Shown piece after piece: positions 1-8,900 of a stretch of DNA of 16,377 bases (its first letter is position 1; each line of letters starts with the position of its first letter). Made by a program: the position numbers and the translations under genes. The stretch is taken from positions 1-16,377 of the forward strand of contig BQKZ01002462.1 in NCBI GenBank assembly GCA_036244855.1. The letters are read 5' to 3'. Under the pieces are notes generated by a model. It saw only the letters and a list, made by a program, of their open reading frames with translations. It ran no database searches and had not been told where the DNA came from. This DNA is from Temnopleurus reevesii (lineage: Eukaryota; Echinodermata; Echinoidea; Temnopleuroida; Temnopleuridae).

Positions 1-546
1 TATGTCAGCAGCATCATTCTCTTCATCATCATCATCTTATTCCTCCTAAATTTCATCATTGTCATCTCCTTCGTCATCATTCTGATAATCGACATCATAG
101 TCGGCAGCAGTTTGTCATCGTAATTACCCCATCACTTTCACCATCATCATCATCACCACCACCACAACCACCATCAACATCATCATCATCATCTTCATCA
201 TCACCATCATCATCATTATCATATCATCACCATCATCACAAACATCATCCTCCCCTATGTCAGCAGCATCATCCTCTTCATCCTCCTAAATTTCATCATT
301 GTCATCACCTATTCTTATAATCGGCATCATCATCATCACCACCAACATCATCATCACCAGTGCTACATCATCGTAATCACCCCATCACCCTCATCGTCTT
401 CCTCATCATCAGCGGCATCTTCATCATCATCATAATCATCGTCGTCATCATCATCTTCATCATTATCATCGTCGTCATCATCATCATCACCACCATCATC
501 ATCATCACCGCCATCATCATCATCATCACCATCATCATCATCACCA

Positions 547-577
<31 letters not shown>

Positions 578-597
578 CACAATCATTAATACTTTGT
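1..597. repeat. Degenerate CAT/TCA satellite with an internal ~250-bp duplication
   Basis: Almost pure (CAT)n and variants on the plus strand. Landmark words repeat in order: TATGTCAGCAGCATCAT at 1 and again at 256, then CCTCCTAAATTTCATCATTG in both, then a TAAT(T/C)ACCCCATCA word at about 121 and 374. So a unit of about 250 bp is duplicated, on top of the trinucleotide repeat. The open frames through it (runs of Ile or Met) are repeat artefacts, not genes. Confidence 0.9.
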
Positions 598-613
598 CAT
601 TCTTGGGCATCCA

Positions 614-793
614 GGGGCCGATTGCTCGAAAAGGTCTTAGCTATCCTCTTCATGCTAAGACGTCTTGACTTATTGTGTCACCCTCGTAACATAGACATTT
701 GTGTTGATATGACTATGTTAAGAGGGTGACACAAGAACTTAAGAAGCCATAGCATGAAGAGGATAGGTGAGACTATTTCGAGCAATTGGCCCC
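614..793. mobile_element. Foldback (MITE-like) hairpin element 1, ~180 bp
   Basis: The two halves are inverted copies: GGGGCCGATTGCTCGAAA at 614 against the complement of TTTCGAGCAATTGGCCCC ending at 793. Inner matches include TATCCTCTTCATGCTA (642-657 with its partner near 749-764) and GTCACCCTC with GAGGGTGAC. Only a few bases are left as a loop near 700. Such near-complete foldbacks are typical of MITEs. I see no clear target-site duplication and no coding capacity. It interrupts the CAT-rich region. Confidence 0.8.
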
Positions 794-905
794 AGACAAT
801 TATTTTTGCCTAACCGTCATCATCAGCATGAGCATCATGATCATCAATAGCGTAATCATCACCATCATTATCATATGGTTTGAAAGAGGTTCATCGTGGT
901 GAAGA

Positions 906-1058
906 ATAATTGAAGCGAGTTTATCAGGTGTCTCACGATGTGCAAACATAGAACGATAGTGGAATGAGAGCAGCCGAAACGTCAGCAGCCGAAACGTCAT
1001 TCTTCTAACGTTCTACATATGCACATCGTGAGACAACTCATTAACTCTCTTCAATTAT
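906..1058. mobile_element. Foldback (MITE-like) hairpin element 2, ~153 bp
   Basis: Left arm from 906 (ATAATTGAAG, then TGTCTCACGATGTGCA at 929-944) is the imperfect inverse of the right arm ending at 1058 (TGCACATCGTGAGACA, then CTTCAATTAT). Pairing continues through the TAGAACG/CGTTCTA words to GAATGA/TCATTC. The loop holds two perfect tandem copies of a 15-bp word, GCAGCCGAAACGTCA, at 970-984 and 985-999. It carries no coding capacity; its sequence differs from element 1. Confidence 0.8.
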
Positions 1059-1191
1059 CATTATCATTACGTGTACTTATACTTGAGACTAATTACAACT
1101 TAAATTAAAATCAGCAAATTGAAATAAAACTGAAATTACCAGATCACACATTGTATATTGTTCAATTTAGGGGCAGAAGAATCCCAAGGCT

Positions 1192-1214
1192 TTTATTGGT
1201 CACAAAAATTTATT
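1192..1214 (-). promoter_or_regulatory. Candidate polyadenylation signals (two AATAAA)
   Basis: Two AATAAA hexamers on the minus strand, at 1214-1209 and 1197-1192, are the most distal pair before the hairpin elements and CAT satellite begin. An alternative single AATAAA lies at 1739-1734. No transcript evidence decides between them. Confidence 0.3.
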
Positions 1215-1733
1215 CACAAATTCATCCATCGTAGAAAAACATATTAGATCCAAAAATCATAGTTTTTATTTTTAAACATCAACGATTCAAACAATATGGT
1301 TGATTAATTATTTTCATACCCTAGGAAATGTTTTTAAATACCTTTTCCTCACATACTTTCAATAAGGGAAGATTAAAATTGATGAGGTAATACAAGAATA
1401 TATCCTATTTAAATCAAAATTGTTCACAAACCATTTTTCTCTCAAAACTTTTAACTAGGGGCATTTGACGACATTTTTCGTTCTTTTCTTCAACACCTTT
1501 TATCCTTTACATCATGGGTCAATGCTATTCAATAATGTCCTTCGAAATGGAGGTAGAGCCTTATCATTTATTGTTGCTCACGATGATTCATTTTCTGCCA
1601 GGTTAGGTAGTACTGCAGCTTGATATTGTCAAGGCATTATGCCAAATACTGATAATGCACGACAAAGGCACATTCTGAATAAAAAAAGGATGTCTACCCT
1701 ACAGATATTTAATCCAAATATCTTATCATCAAG

Positions 1734-1739
1734 TTTATT
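1734..1739 (-). promoter_or_regulatory. Candidate proximal polyadenylation signal
   Basis: First AATAAA met on the coding strand after the stop codon, about 1.09 kb downstream of it. Would give the shorter 3' UTR if used. An ATTAAA variant lies earlier at 1906-1901. Confidence 0.3.
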
Positions 1740-2232
1740 TGTTTTCAATGAGCATAGGCATTACACACAGCAGCAGCAGCGGCTTTCATTAGGTTAGGCA
1801 CAGACTGATTTACAGCTATAACAAATGTTACTCTTTCAAACATAGGCTGATATATAAACAAAAAGACGCTATACATCAAATACGGAATATTTGATAGTTA
1901 TTTAATTAAAAGAAGAAAAATATAACTGACTTAATACTGGTCTACAAAAAACACCAAATCTTACTACCAAAAAACGTGCCTAAATATGACTGTACAGAGC
2001 ACAAAAAGTTATTGAATCCCCAATATTTTCCTGAAAAAATCTTACATGTTTAAAAAAGTCTACGTTTGCTTGTAATTACATTCCTCACTACCTACTGAAA
2101 CTACTATAAAAATAGAAATGAAAACTCCAAGACACAGAGACTGGCAGCAGTAATAATATACAACGCGAGAAGAAAAACAAACGTGTGTCATCTAAAAGTA
2201 AGCGAAGAGAGAAGGGGAGTAGGGAGAAAGAT

Positions 2233-2249
2233 CTACTAGAACCTAGTAG
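2233..2249. other. Small perfect hairpin in the 3' UTR
   Basis: CTACTAG, a 3-base loop, then CTAGTAG: a 7-bp perfect stem inside a purine-rich stretch of the plus strand (pyrimidine-rich in the transcript). It could form in the mRNA; no function is claimed. Confidence 0.4.
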
Positions 2250-2825
2250 GAGATAAACGCGAGAGCTAAGAGAACTATAACTACATCTACTGGTTAAAAG
2301 ATGAAGCTGACAAAATACTATTACAAAGCCTATTAATTTTTTTTTTCTTTATAAAAATTTGTCCTGTCGAAAAAAAAAGATTTGTGTAAAAATATCAAAA
2401 TATTGTTATTCACAATTCTTTTTTTAAATCATATTTTACTTCAAATTCTTCAAACAGATGAAAAAAATCTGTAGAAAGTAGCACCATTTCATAAAGATCC
2501 TTAACTGTCACCCTAGGATCACCCTACTTATCTTAACATGATACATTTATATAAAATAATACAAACAAAATTGGACAACCACTCCTGATGAAAGGGTCTG
2601 TGAGTGTTGTGTTTTTTTAATAGAAACCCGGAAGTATTCGTGGGCAGCTGCTGATCGACTCTCATTGGGTGAATCGAAACTCGTTAATCTTGTCATAAGG
2701 CAACAACAAACTTTTCTCTGATTTTGGTAACAATCTCTTCTGATATGTTCGTCGCTCTCTTTTATAGGTGATGGGACTTGGTGGTGGTTCCGCTTCCAGC
2801 GGGCACTTGCTGATTGCGCCTAATG

Positions 2826-2969
2826 CTAGTTGAAACACGCAGAACCGACGGTGTAACCGAACTTCTGGTTGCGCCTCCCAAAGTCGAGAGGAGCAAAGTC
2901 GGCAATTGGAAGCTGATGAAGTTTTGATGTATTCACCTCTAAGATGGTCTCACCAAGTGTAGGCTTGTT
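2826..2969 (-). CDS. Collagen last coding exon: C-terminus of the C-propeptide and stop
   Basis: 144 bp of coding sequence, 47 residues plus TAG at 2828-2826, close to the length of the last coding exon of vertebrate fibrillar genes. It begins [20 protein letters not shown] and continues with [12 protein letters not shown] and a C-terminal GSACFN, matching the family ending (I-D-x-A-P-x-D-x-G and x-x-C-F-x). It holds the eighth cysteine and one more sequon, NTS. Acceptor AG at 2971-2970 after TTTATAC on the coding strand. The exon continues as 3' UTR. Confidence 0.95.
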   Translation of the reverse strand, partial: NKPTLGETILEVNTSKLHQLPIADFAPLDFGRRNQKFGYTVGSACFN

Positions 2970-5900
2970 CTGTATAAAGTATTAGGGAAAGAGAAAAGAA
3001 CAAAAATTATACAAAAGTAATACTGTCAAAGAGGAGCACTGATATGACAGGCTCTCATTTCAACAAGGTAATATTCCTGGTCCCATCTCTTAAATCCAAA
3101 GCTTCAGTGTTGCAAGCTTCGGTCAAACTCGTACCCCAGTGACCAGACTGACTCTAGAGTGAGGTTTGTATACTCAAAGGAATGTAAATTCCTTCCTGTT
3201 AGGTAATTCCAGTGAATCTCGCTTAAGATTCCCTGTAACTCTTCCTGTGTTCCGGTCGCAGAAATGTTCATCGAATTGCTGGTATCATTCGCAAAAATTC
3301 ACATACACGCGGTTCCCCATAGACCGATATTAATACAGTAAATCTCCAAAAGGGGAAGTCTGATCTGGGTCTGAATGTCTACAACTAAATGAGAATGTAT
3401 TGTTTTGTACTTTGGGAACATACAGGATACGGGAACCTATTGCACGAAAAAATAAATAACCTCTAGGGCCTGTCTATTGTTATGCGTTCAATCTTGTCTT
3501 GGCAACTTGACCAGTTTTCTTTACCCCAAAGTAGTGCAACCACCACAAGATTCCTGGCTAACACACAAAGAGTTCACTGTACCTTGCACTCGTCCTTGAG
3601 GACCTTTGGTTGATTGAGACCATCGAACGTGAACTCTTCATCGTTTGCAGCTAGCAGCCTGAGAGAGTTCTCATAGCTGTCCTCGAGCTGGTCGTACCAG
3701 GCGACGCTGTTCACGCACTCGTACGTGAACTTCTGCGTTGCCTTAGAGCTGAGGAGACGCAGGAACGTCAGCTGGACGATGCCTCCTTGGTAGGAGAACT
3801 AGCAATGAAGAGAAAAGGAAAAGATGATAATGGTGAGTATGATGGTGACTGATACAAACACGATATAAACTATTTTCGAAAAAATTAAGTCAAACACAAG
3901 TACAATGGTCCTTTGTAATGCTATTCAAATCGGTGTCCGCTCAGTTGAATACATGGCATACGGTTCTATTGTCTGTGGCCAACTTAACTTCTCGGAAATC
4001 GTTTATATCGTGTTTACAGTGCAAACTCATTACAACAAGGTGTTTGAGACTATAAAAAATACGTCGGTACAACAGTCATCTCTTCATAGCAGAGGCAACA
4101 CAATAAGTTATCAAGAGCTGGGACCAGATTTTTTACCCCTTTATAGCAGATATTTCATTATATCAGGTCTCTTTATAACGAGTTTTCATTGTTAATCTCT
4201 TTGTAGCAACACCCCCAATGTCTGATAAATCACCTCAATCTAAACATTGCAAATTATGGAAAAGGCTTCAAATATGCTGCTATTCAAATCAGGAATAAAT
4301 TACCTCTTCGCTGGACAATTAACCTTAGAATAAATTGAAGGAATCGTACAATAAAATTTTTTTTTTACTGTGTTTTTTTTAACTGTTGTTCACCATTGTT
4401 TGTTTTGTTGGTTCTCTTTTACTTATATTTTGCCCAAAATTTAATAGTACTTTTGTTACTCCCATTGTTGTATCTATTATGTCCAGTAATGCCTATGATG
4501 AATAACCGCTTTGATGCTGCGCCATTATGTAATTATGTTGATTGGTATGTAGTTATCGTAAACTGGAAAGTGCGCCATCTGTTGGCGGCCTCTCTGTGCT
4601 TTGTTAATAAATGGTAATCAAATGGCAATTCAAAGTTGTCTAGTATTCACTTTATTTATCTGTTAATTCGGTCTTTACTAAACCATGGTGCTAATAATGT
4701 GTTTTTTTCATCCTCTGTAAATCTGTTTTAATTAACAAATAAATGAATATATTTTCTTGTTCTTACTACCTGGTACAAAAATAAGCAACGAACAGATTAT
4801 GAACAAAAGAAGAAGATGATGATGATGATGATGATGAATTTTTGTACAGCACCATGTTTTACCAATGCTTGGGGCTACGAGCGCTTCCTCAAAAAATAAC
4901 CACGTCGCTCAAAAAATAACCATGTCTCTCAAAATTTCAACCTCCCGATCAGTGCTACAAAATCCTTATTGGGTCAGGAAACCATTATTAAAATCATTGT
5001 ATAACATCATTTTCATTTAAAAACTCTCATCTGCTACATTATAAATGCCACCCAAATGATATTGAAGGCAATAAAATAAAACCTTACCTCTTTTCCTCTC
5101 AAATTCTCCAGGAACCACTCTCCTGGGACGGCTTTTCGGAATCCTTTAGTCTCCGTCTAAAATGAATAAATAATAAATAAATAATCAAATTAATACAGTT
5201 ACATATCTTGGAGTAATGCAAACTGGTTTTGCATAAATGACATAAAATAAGACAATTTAATACAAGATTCATACACTACAATAAATGTAAAATTGATGAA
5301 ATAGTGGAAGTAAAAGTTTAATATGCTATTTCTTAAGAGAAACAAAGTCGAGACTGTTCATTTTGATTGTTTAGTTTCTTGTGTCTAATTATAATATCAT
5401 GCATGCATGTCTTATATCTTTATATTTAGTGTTCCTAAAAAAACTGTTTCTTTTTAGGTCGAGGAGATCTAGATCAACAGAGGCCGTCGACAATATGAGA
5501 GTGAAAATAGAATGGGTAAGGTTGTTGATATGCTAGTCTGTGACTTTCCTAAAATTGTCGTACTTATGTTTGACATGGTGGCATTGTGCTTGCTCATAAA
5601 TATAGGGATCAAAATTCACAAAGGTGGTTTATTTCAGTCCTAGGTCTAATCCTGGTTCAAAACCTTGGTGTGGGAAAATTGATGCGATCAATTTCGCGCG
5701 TAAACATAAAATTGGTCCAATGAACGCATATTCTGCAATTAATAAAGCGCATTTATACATAAGTATCTATTCATCGTGCCCCCTCCGTATCTCAATTCAA
5801 ATCTTTGCTAAAAACATGTTTCTTTAAACAGTAAAATGTTGTTGTGGGTCGGTCAGTGGAGGTGCACACTATATTTACATTGATTTAATTGATCGCCTCT

Positions 5901-8900
5901 GTTTTTGTTAATTGTTTATGTTACCTATTCCTCCTCTTTTTCTTCACTTAATTATTATTATTATTATTAAGTTTTCCACACTAGGTTTTTGAACCAGGTT
6001 TACACCATGGACTAGAACCTTGAGAATTCCAACCCAAAATATTCAGACCACAAAGAGAGATATAAAACATGCATTTTGGGACCTATGACGATTGCTTTTG
6101 TCCTAATATTGTCACCAAACACACAGAGAATTAAATGAAATTGTTATCAGTTTATGTATATCATGCACGCAAATGGAAATCATCTGTGTGGACTGTTCCC
6201 AGTGCCTCCTCATTCGCATAGACGGGCCCAGGAGGGACGAAATCGCATCCCCCAATTGGCAAAGTTGCAGGGGCCGTCTGGGAAAACCTGGAGGACATTT
6301 ATCTTTCATTTATTGTCTTTCAGACGTTACTGCTAGATAGTGGCAGCAGTGGGATATTTCACATAGCAATGTTGATGTGAAATCTTATGAGTCGTCTTCT
6401 GATATTTTTTTGTTTTGGTCCTGCCTATTACCTGCTACCTAAATTCATTTTTGAAAAAATGCGACCATTCATGAAAAAATGAATGAATGTACAATTACAG
6501 ACATAGAAAAACCAATGATGAAACGAAACAACTAAAAACGATAGCGCCATTCAAGCATCATCACAGCCAAGCAGACAGCCATTTGCAAATGCTGAGCCAA
6601 TCAAATTTGACAAAAAGGACCAATTTGAACAATACTCTCCAACATAGATTTAAAGTAAAAATAGAGAAACAATTATACGTGTGAGGATATTCAAATGATT
6701 TGCATCATCCCCTGATTTGGGATATTTTGATAGTTACGAACAATGGCTCTTACTGATTGAAATCCTATAGATACAGTGAAAATGTTAACACGAAGCCACT
6801 CGATATATCGAAGTTCACTGAATTATCTTTTGAACAAACGTAAATATGACAACAAACAATATATGAACAATCTTCATATAACGTCATAAATCTTAAATGA
6901 ATATGATGATATTATTAGTATTGAATGATTCCAAGATAATCATCTGGTGGATTTGTTTTATTCATGCTCATATCATGTTCACATTCTGAAATCCGTACAG
7001 AAATCTGTGTAAATCAAGTAATTGGACGAAAGTAAAAATATGATGTTGAATAAGATGAATGATTGTGAGGATGTGAAATCTAGAATATTAGAGTTCATAT
7101 ATATATTCCTCAATTTGTTAAATAAACCTATGTGTGGCATAGATTGTCACACATGTTTATTTCTGCTATCCACCTTTCAATTAAATCAACTACTTAACCC
7201 ATTTACAACTGAATTCTGTAATTCCCATAGATTTTGTGCAGGGACTATTCGGTTCCAAAATTTAGCGAGTTCACAATGTGAACCTACAATGCCACTACTA
7301 TATCATTGATATCAGTTCTAGATTGATGTTTCAAGCGCATAGGTGCCAACTGCTGTGAATTTTTTTCTATAATTTGATTCTTTTACAGGAGTATGGAGAG
7401 GAATAGATATCAAGGGTCGATTGAAAATTAAAGAATATTATATTCACTCACCACATCTGTTTCCCTAAAAATATTTTATTATCCACTGCTATTTACTAGT
7501 AATGTTTCTGGCTTTGGAGTGTTCTGAATTTTGTTGTTCTATATCTCTCAATCTTTTTAATAACTTATTGTTGTTTTCCCACTAATAATATTGGTTCAAT
7601 GGGATCGGGATAATCTGAGCAATTGAATAGTTAACACAACAATGTTCCAAATAGTTACTATAAGAAAGAACTTCCTTATCGAGCGAACTGGAGAAATTAC
7701 AAGTTAGAGTTGGCACCTATAAAAGTGTGGAGATAGAGAAACGAACACAATAATTGCATCACAAATATATTCAGCACCTAATAAAACACATATATGACGT
7801 CTTAAAATGATACATGAAGCATGGAAATGCAAAGACAGAATTAGCTGATATTGCGATGTGTAACATGAAACAAACAAAACACAATTAGAAATATCAATAT
7901 TGTAATTGGTAAAGACAAAATACCGAATTTTCTTCCGTGTAATTGTAGACAAGCTGTAGATAAATAAGACAGATGCAAGGGGAAAAAGCAGAAGAAATGC
8001 AAGAATGGTAATGATTATGAACACATAAAAACCTTCACAAAACATAACAGAATGAAATATTGTCTACAAAAAATGCCTGGTTTAATAGCAATTTGCCTAT
8101 AAGCGTCAAAGAGCAGGTAAAATTGTAGCGAAGCACACCTTTTACCATTGGAAATACTGATGTATAAAAGATAGAAGACATATTTTGTGGGGAGAAAATC
8201 ATTAAGAATCAACTAATCATCAGTTGAGGTTCTAGGTGATGCTGAGGGCACGATGAAACTCATAAAAATATAAAAGCATTTAATTAAAATTGTAAAAGTC
8301 TAATGCTTTGGTGTATATATATGTGGCAATACTACATTTAAAAATTAATTTGATGAGCCTTACATTGTGGTTTAAAAGCAAGGGTAGTAAGAGGGTTTTG
8401 CGCTCTGCTTGGTTCAAGTAAAGGGAAACATTAGCTGCTTTTAAAATGAATATTTCATGAAGGTCTTTTTCTGAACTGCATAATTCTTCATTTCAATTTC
8501 ATTTTATATACTGGATAATCAATTCAAAGTGATATATGATAATATTTTAACATAGACTACCCCCATCTACATTTGAAACGAATTCTCTAAGAAAGAAAAT
8601 CTTCAATATCTTCAAAATCCCCATGATATAATTATTCCAGAAAATAATAAAAAAGCAAAGGTTTATGCACAGGGAAAGCATCTTTTCTAGCGAATAAATT
8701 CTAAAGCAGTAGCTCGAAATAAATTACTTTCTGGCTGCAACAAAAATGATGGGCAAGGTAACAAATCGTGAAGGCATGTCAGAACTATTTTGAGATGATG
8801 CAAGTGGAACCCACATGATTCTTCATATAGATAAGAGATAAGGTGTCTTAGAACCAGAAATTGTCAGAAGTTGTTAATTTGTGAACTCAACAAAGTTTTT

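Larger units (their letters stand above)
1175..2825 (-). other. 3' untranslated region of the collagen gene (end uncertain)
   Basis: Sequence after the stop has no further coding features. AT-rich sequence holds several polyadenylation-type hexamers on the coding strand: AATAAA at 1739-1734, 1572-1567, 1270-1265, 1214-1209 and 1197-1192. The left end given here assumes use of the closely spaced last pair, which is a guess; the 1739 signal would give a UTR of about 1.1 kb. A purine-rich block (about 2195-2275, plus strand) and a perfect small hairpin lie inside. Confidence 0.45.
3799..5087 (-). other. Intron between exons 8 and 9
   Basis: 1289 bp, AT-rich, GT/AG bordered. Holds the GAT microsatellite and the 20-bp tandem repeat given separately. 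The open frames at 3905-4195 and 4396-4617 on the plus strand show no recognisable domain and have no codon signature; I treat them as chance. Confidence 0.85.

Noticed and set aside
360..668. 102-residue Ile-rich frame, and the Met-rich frame on the other strand (610-377)
   Set aside because: Both are translations of the CAT/TCA microsatellite; the residue bias comes from the trinucleotide repeat.
4570..4600. GCGCCATCTGTTGGCGG word suggestive of a dispersed element
   Set aside because: No second copy or inverted partner in the window; too short to call.
6154..6336. Possible Gly-X-Y or other exon on the minus strand in the GC-rich island (reads PPGFPRRP)
   Set aside because: The glycine spacing is not kept, the frame would break the collagen join, and the flanks lack matching splice sites.
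7022..8212. Plus- and minus-strand open frames of 65-113 residues in the long intron
   Set aside because: Low-complexity hydrophobic or AT-driven content, no motif, no support from splice structure.
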